DNA from: Ilumatobacter coccineus YM16-304
Lineage (GTDB): Bacteria; Actinomycetota; Acidimicrobiia; Acidimicrobiales; Ilumatobacteraceae
Assembly: GCF_000348785.1 (NCBI RefSeq)
Contig: NC_020520.1
Span: 2,232,001-2,296,000, forward strand
Direction: 5' to 3'
Length of the DNA: 64,000 bases
The translations under genes and the position numbers were made by a program. Under the pieces are notes generated by a model. That model searched no databases, was not told where the DNA came from, and worked only from the letters and a program-made list of their open reading frames with translations. Positions 11,011 to 18,892 of this stretch are shown one piece after another; within the stretch, counting starts at the first letter, position 1; every line of letters starts with the position of its first letter.

Positions 11011-11055
11011 TCTGCCCCGCAGATCGGTCATCCGTGACGGATTGCGGGGGCAAAA
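11011..11055. repeat. Second, diverged copy of the TTCG-type hairpin
   Basis: It has the same architecture as the copy at 10951-10994: TGCCCCGC arms with a bulge, and an inner stem ATCGGTCA / TGACGGAT with one mismatch and a TCCG loop. About 60 bp separates the two copies start to start. Confidence 0.8.
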
Positions 11056-11102
11056 CGGGGTGGTGGTGCGGACCTCGGCGGGGGTGCGTCGGGTCGCGGC
11101 AG

Positions 11103-11108
11103 TACGAT
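11103..11108 (+). promoter_or_regulatory. Probable -10 of a leaderless promoter (DUF3151 gene)
   Basis: TACGAT with a 7-nt spacer to the GTG at 11116; there is no Shine-Dalgarno. Confidence 0.5.
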
Positions 11109-11115
11109 CGGCGCG

Positions 11116-11547
11116 GTGAGCGACCAGCCGATCCAGTTCTCCAGCGGAATCCCGACGACGGTGATCCCGGCGCCCGATGCCGACGACGCCGCCCGGTTGG
11201 AGGCCGCACTCGCCCGACCCGAGTCCGAGCGGCGTGCTGCCGTCGCCGAGGTGGTGGCGGCCTCGCCACGTTTTCTCGCAGCGTGGGCCGAGCTCGGTGA
11301 CCTGGGGCGAGACACGATCGAGCGCTACGCCGCGTATCGAGTCGGCTATCACCGCGGCCTCGACACCCTCCGGGCCAGCGGTTGGCGCGGCTCCGGTTAC
11401 GTCCGCTGGGCCGAGCCGACCAATCACGGCTTCCTCCGCTCGCTGCGGGGTCTCGGCGAGATGGCTGCGGTCATCGGCGAGACCGACGAAGCCGAGCGAT
11501 GCGCCCAGTTCCTGATGCAGCTCGACCCGTCCGGCATCCCGAGCTGA
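11116..11547 (+). CDS. DUF3151 domain-containing protein
   Basis: 143 aa, soluble, essentially one helical domain. Conserved-looking features are WAELGDLGRDTIERYAAYRVGYHRGLDTLR (positions about 59-88) and GYVRWAEPTNHGFLRSLRGL. The family is a small actinobacterial protein of unknown function; the assignment is from recall of the family. A GTG start preceded by TACGAT suggests leaderless translation. mobA begins 5 nt after the stop. Confidence 0.75.
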   Translation: MSDQPIQFSSGIPTTVIPAPDADDAARLEAALARPESERRAAVAEVVAASPRFLAAWAELGDLGRDTIERYAAYRVGYHRGLDTLRASGWRGSGYVRWAEPTNHGFLRSLRGLGEMAAVIGETDEAERCAQFLMQLDPSGIPS

Positions 11548-11552
11548 CGACG

Positions 11553-12134
11553 GTGCGCGTCGCCGGGGTGATGCTCGCAGGCGGCAAGAGTTCGCGCATG
11601 GGGCGCACGAAAGCGCTCGTCGAGATCGACGGGCGACCGATGGGTCGTCGCGTCCTCGATGCGCTGCGCTCGACCGGCTGTGATCCGGTGTTCGCGTACG
11701 GCGGAGACGCCGACGAGCTCGCGCCGCTCGGCGTGCGTGTCGAACCCGATCGTCATCCCGGCGAGGGGCCGGTCGGTGCCGTTGCCGGTCTGCTCGGCCT
11801 GATCTCCGAGCGCGACGCCCAGCGAGCACACGACGAGACGCCGGTCGACGGAGCCGTGGTGGTGGCATGCGATCTGCCCGACCTCGACGACACGGTCGTG
11901 CGAGCGCTGATCGATGCTGCGCAGCGACAGCCGGGTGCCGTGGCGGTCGCCCGAACCGAACGCATCGAACCATTGTGTGCCTACTGGCCCATCGGTGTCG
12001 GCGCCCAGGTCGCCAGTGCGTTCGATGCCGGTACCCGCGCCGCGCACCGTCTGCTCGACGACCTGCACGTCGTGGTCGTCGACGTGGCCCCCGGCGCGTT
12101 GCGCAACGTCAACGCGCCCAGCGACCTCGACTGA
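11553..12134 (+). CDS. mobA: Molybdenum cofactor guanylyltransferase (MobA-like)
   Basis: 193 aa. The N-terminal nucleotide-binding signature is GVMLAGGKSSRMGRTKALVE; further motifs are GEGPVGAVAGLL, VVVACDLPDLD (metal and GTP site) and ARTERIEPLCAYWP. It transfers GMP from GTP to molybdopterin. The related CofC or MocA transferases are possible, but the RxEPLxAxW-type segment favours MobA. The GTG at 11553 keeps the gene 5 nt from DUF3151; an ATG at 11571 is an alternative but would cut into the signature. Confidence 0.8.
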   Translation: MRVAGVMLAGGKSSRMGRTKALVEIDGRPMGRRVLDALRSTGCDPVFAYGGDADELAPLGVRVEPDRHPGEGPVGAVAGLLGLISERDAQRAHDETPVDGAVVVACDLPDLDDTVVRALIDAAQRQPGAVAVARTERIEPLCAYWPIGVGAQVASAFDAGTRAAHRLLDDLHVVVVDVAPGALRNVNAPSDLD

Positions 12135-12173
12135 CGTCGATGACCGCATCGTGCCGGACGCGTGACCTGCCAG

Positions 12174-12179
12174 TAGTGT
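12174..12179 (+). promoter_or_regulatory. Probable -10 of a leaderless promoter (rhodanese gene)
   Basis: TAGTGT with an 8-nt spacer to the GTG at 12188. It supports that GTG over the ATG at 12140, which would lie upstream of the promoter. Confidence 0.45.
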
Positions 12180-12187
12180 CGGCCGCC

Positions 12188-12502
12188 GTGGCAATCGAAG
12201 AAATCTCCGTGGCGGACCTCAAAGCACTCGGTCCGTCGGTCCGACTGATCGACGTCCGAGAGGACCATGAGTGGGCCGAGGCCAGGGTGCCGTATGCGTC
12301 GCACGTGGCGCTGGGCACCGTCCCCGATCACCTCGACCAGTTCGACGGCTCACCCACGTACGTCATCTGCAAGGCAGGTGGCCGCAGTCACCGTGCGTGC
12401 GAGTTCGCCGCAGCCAACGGTCACGAGGTCGTCAACGTGGCCGGCGGGATGCTCGCCTGGCACGACGCCGGCTTCGAGATCGTGAGCGACGTCCATGGGT
12501 GA
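12188..12502 (+). CDS. Single-domain rhodanese-like protein
   Basis: 104 aa. The rhodanese fold shows VRLIDVREDHEWAEARVP and the active-site loop YVICKAGGRSHRAC, with the persulfide-forming Cys in CKAGGRS. It is the size of GlpE or PspE-type sulfurtransferases. An earlier ATG (12140) would add 16 residues without homology. It overlaps the RNase D gene by 8 nt. The physiological sulfur acceptor is unknown. Confidence 0.82.
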   Translation: MAIEEISVADLKALGPSVRLIDVREDHEWAEARVPYASHVALGTVPDHLDQFDGSPTYVICKAGGRSHRACEFAAANGHEVVNVAGGMLAWHDAGFEIVSDVHG

Positions 12503-13676
12503 ACAGGCCCCGCACGAGATCGACTATCGCTGGATCGACGACCAGGACGAGTTCGAGGCGATCATCGACGAGCTCGTCGAGGTGCCTCGCTACGCCCTCG
12601 ACACCGAGTTCCACCGTGAGCGCACGTACTACCCGAAGCTCGCGCTCGTACAGGTCGCCTGGCAGCGCGCCGACGGTTCGGGCCAGGAGTCGGTGCTGAT
12701 CGACCCGCTCGCGGTCGATGTCGCCGGGTTCGCCCGGTTGTTCTCGACCGAGGCGTTGTGTGTGATCCATGCGGCGCAGCAAGACCTCGACGTGTTGACC
12801 CACGCGGTGGGCTCGGTTCCCGCTCGGATGTTCGACACACAGCTGGCCGGCGGGTTCGTCGGCTACGGCACACCGTCGCTGGTGTCGCTGCTGCAGGGCG
12901 AGATCGGCATCACGCCGGCCAAGGGCGACCGATTGACCGACTGGCTCCGTCGCCCGTTGACCGAAGCGCAGAAGCAGTACGCCGCGGCCGACGTCGAGTA
13001 CCTGCTCGAAGTGCACGATCTGCTGCTGGCCAAGCTCGAGGAGCGCGGCCGCGTCACGTGGGCCGAGGCGGCGTGCGAGGAGCTCCGAACCAAACCGGTC
13101 AGCGGTGCAGCTCCCGAAGACGCCTGGCTGAAGCTCAAGGACTCGCGGTCGATGCGGCCCAAGGGCCGTGCGGTCGCTCAGGCCGTCGCCGCGTGGCGCG
13201 AACGACGCGCGATGCGAACCGACATTCCGGTGCGGCAGGTGCTGCCCGACTTGGCGATCCTCGGCATCTCGCAGCGTGCGCCGTCGTCGCTCAAGGAGCT
13301 GAAGCAGGCGCGCGGTGTCGACGATCGACACACTCGCGGTGGCATCGCCGACGAGATCCTCGAAGCGGTCAAGGCCGGCCGTGAGGCCGAGCCACCCGAG
13401 GCGCCTCGGTCATCCGACGATCTCGATCGCAATCTCCGTCCGGCGATCACGCTCATCTCTGCGTGGGTCGGCCAGCTCGCTCGCGACGAGAAGATCGACA
13501 ACGTTCTGCTCGCCACGCGTGCCGACATCGTGGCGCTGCTGCGTGACGACGACGATGCGCGCCTCGCGTCCGGCTGGCGCGCCGAGATGCTCGGCGACGG
13601 CATCAAGCAACTGGTGAGCGGCAAGGCCGGGTTGACGTTCGACCCGGAGGGCCGACTCAAGCTGATGCCGGTCTGA
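12495..13676 (+). CDS. rnd: Ribonuclease D
   Basis: 393 aa. A DEDDy 3'-5' exoribonuclease domain (about 10-185) shows ALDTEFHRERTYYPKLALVQ (first Asp-Glu), VIHAAQQDLDVL (third acidic residue) and EAQKQYAAADVEYLLEVHD (Tyr-x3-Asp). An HRDC domain follows (about 215-290; AQAVAAWRERRAMRTDIPVR), then a second helical segment. It trims tRNA and stable-RNA 3' ends. It converges on the ParA-type gene. Confidence 0.9.
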   Translation: MGEQAPHEIDYRWIDDQDEFEAIIDELVEVPRYALDTEFHRERTYYPKLALVQVAWQRADGSGQESVLIDPLAVDVAGFARLFSTEALCVIHAAQQDLDVLTHAVGSVPARMFDTQLAGGFVGYGTPSLVSLLQGEIGITPAKGDRLTDWLRRPLTEAQKQYAAADVEYLLEVHDLLLAKLEERGRVTWAEAACEELRTKPVSGAAPEDAWLKLKDSRSMRPKGRAVAQAVAAWRERRAMRTDIPVRQVLPDLAILGISQRAPSSLKELKQARGVDDRHTRGGIADEILEAVKAGREAEPPEAPRSSDDLDRNLRPAITLISAWVGQLARDEKIDNVLLATRADIVALLRDDDDARLASGWRAEMLGDGIKQLVSGKAGLTFDPEGRLKLMPV

Positions 13677-13721
13677 CCCGGCCACTCGGCGCAGCGGACG
13701 CGGGAAGCGGCAGCGTCAGCG

Positions 13722-14504
13722 TCAGCGGCTCCGGAGGGTTCGCCGCATGGTGGCCCAGAGCCGGTCGAACACCTCGGTCGCATCGCTCGCTCGACGTCCG
13801 TACGAGTGGATCGGGCGTCGTTCGCCGACGGCCTGGTTGAACACGACCCGCTGTGGGATCGGCGGTTGCCAGATCGCTGATTTGCCGACGATGCGGCCGA
13901 GTTCGTCGATCCGCCGTTCGGCTTCGTTCGACACCGCCGGGACTCGGTTGAGCACGACTCCCGACAGCTCGAGGTCGGGGTTGTGGAGGTCCCAGACCGA
14001 GTCGATGACGTCGGCGACGCCGCCGATGCCTCGCAAGCCGAGTGCCGACGGTTCGACCACGATCAGCGCATGGCGGGCGGCGGCGAGCGCATTGGTCGTG
14101 AGGTTGCCGAGTGATGGAGGGCAGTCGATGAGGATCGCTTCGTACTCGTCGAGCGCTGCGGCCGACTTGGCCAGGACCTTGGCCAAGCGGGTCGCGGTGC
14201 CGTCTTCGAGTTGTTGTTGATCGGGCCGCGCCGGGACGACGTCGATCAGGTCACTCCATTCCGACACGACGATGGCGTCGAGGAGTGCGCCCGATTTGGG
14301 TTTGGCGGCGAGCACATCGCCGACGGAGACGACTGCGGTCTCGGGATCGACGCCGAGGACCCAACTGCTCGAGCCCTGCGGGTCGAGATCGATGACGAGG
14401 ACACGGCGTCCTGCGGACATCGCCGCTGACGCCAGACCGAGTGTGACCGTTGTCTTGCCGACGCCGCCCTTCTGGTTCAGGACGGCAACTGTGCGGTCGG
14501 TCAT
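13722..14504 (-). CDS. ParA/Soj-family ATPase
   Basis: 260 aa. The deviant Walker A is LNQKGGVGKTTVTLG (9-23), followed by VLVIDLDPQGSSSWVLG and LIDCPPSLGNLTTNAL. This is the dimerising chromosome or plasmid partition ATPase fold. There is no ParB partner beside it, so it may be an orphan ParA positioning another cargo rather than the chromosomal Soj. The C-terminus is basic (MRRTLRSR), consistent with nonspecific DNA binding. Confidence 0.85.
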   Translation of the reverse strand: MTDRTVAVLNQKGGVGKTTVTLGLASAAMSAGRRVLVIDLDPQGSSSWVLGVDPETAVVSVGDVLAAKPKSGALLDAIVVSEWSDLIDVVPARPDQQQLEDGTATRLAKVLAKSAAALDEYEAILIDCPPSLGNLTTNALAAARHALIVVEPSALGLRGIGGVADVIDSVWDLHNPDLELSGVVLNRVPAVSNEAERRIDELGRIVGKSAIWQPPIPQRVVFNQAVGERRPIHSYGRRASDATEVFDRLWATMRRTLRSR

Positions 14505-14746
14505 GGCGTGGTTTCTTCCCTCGGGCGTGGTCGGGAGCGCACCGGATCGGCCCTGTTGTCAGGGCTGATGCGCTCGGTTGCACTCATCGTGACACACCCG
14601 GCGGTCGAGGTGAACAGCGATGTGGTGACGTGTTGATGCTCCGATGGTTTTTCGGATCATTGTTCGGGCGCGGACCGCGAAGTACCAGCTTGAAGCGCTA
14701 CGATGTAGCTCAATGTAAGCTTTTCTAGAGTCATGGGAGCCCTGTC
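14505..14746. promoter_or_regulatory. Divergent intergenic region with a promoter for the small acidic protein
   Basis: A TACGAT hexamer at 14699-14704 would start a transcript near 14711, giving a short leader with GGGAG at 14735-14739, 7 nt before the GTG at 14747. The region is less GC-rich than its surroundings. I see no clear reverse-strand promoter for the ParA gene. Confidence 0.4.
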
Positions 14747-14947
14747 GTGAAGAAGGGTCGGCATCGCCGTTTCGAAGAGGCGAGAAAACTCAAGCAATCC
14801 GGCCCGGGAGCCTTTGATCTCGGGTTTGGCGATCGCGAATACGCGTCCGATGACGACGACGATGACGGCGACGACGAGTACGCCGCACTGGCGGAGAAGT
14901 ACGGCGTCACGTTCGACGACGACGAAGAAGACGAACTCGTCGACTGA
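14747..14947 (+). CDS. Small acidic protein of unknown function
   Basis: 66 aa. The N-terminus is basic (KKGRHRRFEEARKLKQSG) and the C-terminal two thirds are strongly acidic, with a run of six Asp (about 35-40) and a DDDEEDELVD end. No family is recognised. A well-placed GGGAG 7 nt before the GTG and a candidate promoter argue it is real. Such charge-segregated small proteins often bind a basic partner or RNA; that is only a guess here. Confidence 0.55.
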   Translation: MKKGRHRRFEEARKLKQSGPGAFDLGFGDREYASDDDDDDGDDEYAALAEKYGVTFDDDEEDELVD

Positions 14948-15140
14948 CCGATACATCGACGGTCGGCAGATCTCCCGTCGCCGACGTGAAAGCCATCATC
15001 ACTGCACGTGAACCGCTGCTTTGTGCTGCACCTGGTTATTCCCATCCCGGATGGAAATAACCAGGTCGCCCAAGGAGCAAGCAGGCAGTAGCGCGTCAGA
15101 TCCGTCTGCGATGTAGCTGCGACTCACGCCGAGCGTCAGG
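14948..15140. other. Non-coding stretch before the 100-bp repeat array
   Basis: Apart from the palindrome at 15030-15066 I see no gene. The DNA after it (15067-15140) shows no ORF with coding character. Confidence 0.5.
15030..15066. terminator. 37-bp near-perfect palindrome (terminator or dispersed repeat)
   Basis: The arms CCTGGTTATTCCCATCC (15031-15047) and GGATGGAAATAACCAGG (15049-15065) pair with one mismatch around a single base, and A/T at the ends extend it by one pair. The same core recurs at 47264-47314, so it belongs to a dispersed palindrome family. Here it follows the small acidic protein gene and could end its transcript. Confidence 0.7.
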
Positions 15141-15420
15141 TGCCGTTGGGATGTCACCGCGACTCAGGTCGCGCGCTCGGTGCCTTCGGCGTCCGCGACG
15201 TGGGATCTACGAACAGCCGACGTTTCGGTCGCGCGCCGGGTGCCGTTGGGATGTCACCGCGACTCAGGTCGCGCGTCAGGTGCCTTCTGCGTCCGCGACG
15301 TGGGATCTACCAACAGTCGACGTTTCGGTCGCGCGCCGGGTGCCGTTGGGATGGCACCGCGACTCAGGTCGCGCGTCGGGTGCCTTCGGCGTCCGCGACG
15401 TGCGATCTACCAACAGTCGA
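15141..15420. repeat. 100-bp tandem repeat overlapping the end of a reverse-strand gene
   Basis: Copies start at 15141, 15241 and 15341, exactly 100 bp apart; the third ends near 15420. Each holds the hairpin CGCGAC-TCAG-GTCGCG (15158-15173, 15258-15273, 15358-15373). In the third copy the TCA in that loop is the reverse-strand stop codon of the gene at 15364-16161, so the unit is that gene's last 19 codons plus stop and hairpin, triplicated. Copies differ at a few positions. Forward-strand reading frames through the array are by-products of the repeat. Confidence 0.9.
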
Positions 15421-16161
15421 TTTCACAGCCGGGTGGGGGAGTGGGACCCATTCGGTGCGGGCGAGTTGGGCGGCCATGGTGGCGTAGATGCCGGCGCCGA
15501 CGAGTTCGATGATGTCGTCTTTGGCGCTGATGTAGAGCGGTTCCTTGCCGATGAAGGCGTCGGGTTCTTCGGTGCACCACCAGCCGAAGTCGTCGCCGCC
15601 TTCGCCCCAGTCGCGTCGTTTCCATTCGCGGAGGCGTGAGGTGACGTGGCCGGATTCGTCTTCGGAGTGTTCGAGCCGCAGCGGTACTTGCCAGCAGACC
15701 TGGGGTTTCCAGTCGAGGGGCCGTTCGCCGGCGTCGACGGCGGCGATGTGGAGCGCGCAGCCGACGCCGCCGTCGAATCCGGGGCGGTTGAGGAAGATGC
15801 AGGCGTCGTCGACGAGGCGGGTCGCGATGGTCGGTTCGCCGTCGCTGTCGAGGTCACCTTGTTTGGTGAACCCCTTCTTCGCCATCTTCGAGAAGAACTG
15901 CATGTGTTCGGGGCGAACCCGCTCGGCGTGGGCCTCGACGTTCTTGAGGTCGTCGGCGTCGACGAAGTGTGCGCCGTAGCTGCAGCAACCCTGTTGGAGT
16001 TCGGGTGCCGGTTCGTCGAGGATGCCTTTGCAGCCGCATCCGTAGATGCACATGTAGTTCGAGCGGAGGTAGGTGGCGTCGAACACCCAGGTGCGGTGCT
16101 CGTCGGGGTCCTCGAACGAGATCCACTCGTGCAGATCGTCGGGGGGTGGTGGGGCGCTCAC
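15364..16161 (-). CDS. Conserved hypothetical protein with a cysteine cluster
   Basis: 265 aa, soluble. The N-terminal third has CIYGCGCKG and LQQGCCSYGAHF, five to six cysteines in about 25 residues; further Cys residues lie in DDACIFL, GVGCALH, QVCWQV and WWCTEE. This could bind an Fe-S cluster or metal. I do not recognise the family with certainty. The last 19 residues lie inside the 100-bp repeat and may be a recent tail. The GTG start has a TAGGTT hexamer 8 nt upstream on its strand. It is divergent from alaS. Confidence 0.65.
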   Translation of the reverse strand: MSAPPPPDDLHEWISFEDPDEHRTWVFDATYLRSNYMCIYGCGCKGILDEPAPELQQGCCSYGAHFVDADDLKNVEAHAERVRPEHMQFFSKMAKKGFTKQGDLDSDGEPTIATRLVDDACIFLNRPGFDGGVGCALHIAAVDAGERPLDWKPQVCWQVPLRLEHSEDESGHVTSRLREWKRRDWGEGGDDFGWWCTEEPDAFIGKEPLYISAKDDIIELVGAGIYATMAAQLARTEWVPLPHPAVKSTVGRSHVADAEGTRRAT

Positions 16162-16169
16162 GATGCGGC

Positions 16170-16175
16170 AACCTA
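16170..16175 (-). promoter_or_regulatory. Probable -10 of a leaderless promoter (cysteine-cluster gene)
   Basis: TAGGTT on the reverse strand, 8 nt before the GTG at 16161. Confidence 0.45.
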
Positions 16176-16200
16176 GCGCTCAGCGGGCGACCGGCGTCGG

Positions 16201-16206
16201 TAGGCT
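16201..16206 (+). promoter_or_regulatory. Probable -10 of the alaS promoter
   Basis: TAGGCT with 10 nt to the ATG at 16217, so the mRNA would be leaderless or start within a few bases of the codon. Confidence 0.5.
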
Positions 16207-16216
16207 CCCAAGCCGT

Positions 16217-18889
16217 ATGACGAGTGGGACGAATGCCAGCACCTCCGGGTCGATGACCGCGGATCAACTCCGTGATTCGTTCACCGGTTTCTTCGCCGAG
16301 CGCGGCCACACGGTGGTGCCGTCGGCGAGCCTCATTCCGCACGACCCGACGGTGATGTTCAACGTGGCGGGCATGGTGCCGTTCAAGTCGTATTTCGTGG
16401 GTGACGAGCAGGCCCCGTACGACCGTGCGGTGAGCTCGCAGAAGTGTGCGCGTGCGGGTGGCAAGCACAACGACCTCGACGATGTGGGGCGTACGAAGCG
16501 GCATCTGGTGTTCTTCGAGATGCTCGGCAACTTCAGCTTTGGTGACTACTTCAAGACCGACGCGATCCCGTGGTCGTGGGAGTTGATGACCTCCGATCCG
16601 AGCCAGGGCGGCTGGGGTTTCGACGGCGATCAGTTGTGGGTCACGGTGCACGAGACCGATGACGAGGCCGAGCAGATCTGGCACGAGCAGGTCGGTGTGC
16701 CGATGGAGCGCATCCAGCGCTTGGGCGACAAGGACAACTACTGGCAGATGGGCGACACGGGGCCGTGTGGTCCGTGTAGCGAGATCCACATCGACCGCGG
16801 TGCGGCGTTCGGTCCCGATGGTGGGCCGCTCAACGATCCGGCCGGCGATCGGTTCATGGAGATCTGGAACCTGGTCTTCATGCAGTTCAACCAGGCGAGT
16901 GACGGGACGCGGACTCCGCTGCCGACACCGTCGATCGACACGGGTGCGGGCCTCGAACGCATTCTGACGTTGAAGCAGGGTGTCGATTCGGTTTGGGAGA
17001 CCGACTTGATGCAGCCGATGATCGACGTCGCTCAGTCGCTCACGGGCAAGCGGTATCTCGTCGGCGACTACGACGACCGTGACAGCTTCGGCTTGCGTGT
17101 GCTGGCCGAGCACGCCCGTTCGGGGGCGATGTTGGTGAACGACGGGGTGTTCCCGTCGAACGAGGCGCGTGGCTACGTGCTTCGTCGCATCATCCGTCGG
17201 GCGGTGCGGTTCGCGTATCTGCTCGGCACCGACAAGCTGGTGATGCCGACGTTGACCGAGACGGCGATCGGTGTGATGGCCAACGCCTACCCCGATCTTC
17301 GCAAGAACCAGGACTTCATCGTCAACGTGATCGCGAACGAGGAGGAGCGGTTCCGTCACACGTTGAAGAACGGCTTGTCGATCCTCGACGGGGAGCTCTC
17401 CGACGGCGACGGCGGTGACAAGAAGGAGCTGTCGGGGTCGACGGCGTTCTTGCTGCACGACACCTACGGCTTCCCGCTGGAGCTCACGCAGGAGATCGCA
17501 AGCGAGCGCTCGGTCGAGGTCGACCTCGAGGGTTTCCGTTCGGAGATGACGGCGCAGCGTGAACGGGCGAAGGCTTCGGCGAAGGGCGCGGTCGACGATG
17601 CCACCCTCGGTGGCTACCGCGAGATCGTCGAGCAGTTCGGCGTGACCGATTTCGTCGGCTACACCGACGACGAGTCCGAGAGCCGCGTGCTCGCGGTGAT
17701 CGACGGCCCCGATGCCGACGACGGGTCGGCGACGGTCGAGATCTTCCTCGATCGCACGCCGTTCTATGCCGAGTCGGGTGGTCAAGTGGGCGACACCGGC
17801 ACCATCGTGACCGAGACCGGGCGGGCCGAGGTGCTCGACACGACGTTCGCGCTCCCGCAGTTGCGTCGTCACACCGCTCGCGTGGTCGAGGGCACGGTCA
17901 CTGCCGGGCAGACGGCGACGGCCACGATCGACATCGACCGGCGCAATCAGATCCGTCGCAACCACACGGGCACCCACCTGTTGCACCATGCGTTGCGTGT
18001 GGTGCTCGGCGACCACGTCAAGCAGGCCGGCTCGCACGTCGGGCCCGACCGGCTGCGGTTCGACTTCTCGCACTACGACGCGGTCACCCCCGAACAGATC
18101 GCCGAGATCGAGAAGATCGCGAACACCGAGACGCTCACCAACGAGCCGACGCGGGCGTTCGAGACCACGAAGGACGAAGCCGAGGCGCTGGGCGCCATCG
18201 CGTTCTTCGGCGACAAGTACGGCGACATCGTGCGCGTGCTCGAAGCGGGCTCGACCGTCGAGTTGTGTGGCGGTACGCACGTCAAGGCGACGGGCGACAT
18301 CGGCACGGTGAAGGTCGTCAGCGAGTCGTCGATCGGCTCGAACCTGCGCCGTATCGAAGCGGTCACGGGCGAGGCGAGCGTGGCACTGCTGCAGCACGAC
18401 GAGGCGCTCATCGCCGACGTCGCCGGCCTCGTCGGCACCGGTGCCGACGACGTGTTGGGCGGCGTGCAGCGCAAGCTCGACGAGATCAAGTCGCTCAACG
18501 ACGAGATCAAGTCGTTGCGCAGCCAGATCGCGATGGGCCGGGCCACCGAGATCGCTGCGATCGCCAACGACGGCGTCGTGGTGACGCGCGTCGACGGACT
18601 CGCACCCGGTGACCTCCGTGAGCTCGCGATCGCCGTGCGGCAACAGCCCAACGTCGACCTGGTGGTCCTCATCGGCGAGACCTCGACCGGTGGCGTGACG
18701 CTGGTCGCCGCGGTGCCGCCGAACAGCGACAAGCCGGCCTCGGCCCTGCTCAAAGACGCCGCGAAGGCGGTCGGCGGCGGTGGCGGCGGCAAGGGCGACA
18801 TCGCCACGGCCGGCGGCAAGAATCCCGACGGCATCACCGAAGCGCTCGGTCTGGCCGCTGCGGCCATCCCGGCGTTCCTCGGAGAGTGA
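16217..18889 (+). CDS. alaS: Alanyl-tRNA synthetase
   Basis: 890 aa. It charges tRNA-Ala. The class II catalytic core opens with LRDSFTGFFAERGH and DPTVMFNVAGMVPFK; further motifs are GRTKRHLVFFEMLGNFSFGDYF and GDTGPCGPCSEI. The editing domain shows RRNHTGTHLLHHALR (HxxxH zinc site) with the distal VELCGGTH. The C-terminal oligomerisation domain ends in a Gly-rich segment (VGGGGGGKGD). The ATG at 16217 fits the TAGGCT hexamer; an ATG at 16253 is the alternative and starts closer to the conserved core. Confidence 0.95.
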   Translation: MTSGTNASTSGSMTADQLRDSFTGFFAERGHTVVPSASLIPHDPTVMFNVAGMVPFKSYFVGDEQAPYDRAVSSQKCARAGGKHNDLDDVGRTKRHLVFFEMLGNFSFGDYFKTDAIPWSWELMTSDPSQGGWGFDGDQLWVTVHETDDEAEQIWHEQVGVPMERIQRLGDKDNYWQMGDTGPCGPCSEIHIDRGAAFGPDGGPLNDPAGDRFMEIWNLVFMQFNQASDGTRTPLPTPSIDTGAGLERILTLKQGVDSVWETDLMQPMIDVAQSLTGKRYLVGDYDDRDSFGLRVLAEHARSGAMLVNDGVFPSNEARGYVLRRIIRRAVRFAYLLGTDKLVMPTLTETAIGVMANAYPDLRKNQDFIVNVIANEEERFRHTLKNGLSILDGELSDGDGGDKKELSGSTAFLLHDTYGFPLELTQEIASERSVEVDLEGFRSEMTAQRERAKASAKGAVDDATLGGYREIVEQFGVTDFVGYTDDESESRVLAVIDGPDADDGSATVEIFLDRTPFYAESGGQVGDTGTIVTETGRAEVLDTTFALPQLRRHTARVVEGTVTAGQTATATIDIDRRNQIRRNHTGTHLLHHALRVVLGDHVKQAGSHVGPDRLRFDFSHYDAVTPEQIAEIEKIANTETLTNEPTRAFETTKDEAEALGAIAFFGDKYGDIVRVLEAGSTVELCGGTHVKATGDIGTVKVVSESSIGSNLRRIEAVTGEASVALLQHDEALIADVAGLVGTGADDVLGGVQRKLDEIKSLNDEIKSLRSQIAMGRATEIAAIANDGVVVTRVDGLAPGDLRELAIAVRQQPNVDLVVLIGETSTGGVTLVAAVPPNSDKPASALLKDAAKAVGGGGGGKGDIATAGGKNPDGITEALGLAAAAIPAFLGE

Positions 18890-18892
18890 GCC

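Noticed and set aside
12140-12187. Earlier ATG for the rhodanese gene
   Set aside because: The TAGTGT promoter hexamer lies inside this stretch and the added residues are not part of the rhodanese fold.
13722-14504. ParA gene as evidence for the replication origin
   Set aside because: No parB, gidB, dnaA or DnaA-box cluster is present; it is more likely an orphan ParA-type ATPase.
15140-15639. Forward frames of 110-162 codons with repeated peptide blocks
   Set aside because: They arise from the 100-bp repeat (a period not divisible by three, so all frames stay open) and run antisense to the cysteine-cluster gene.
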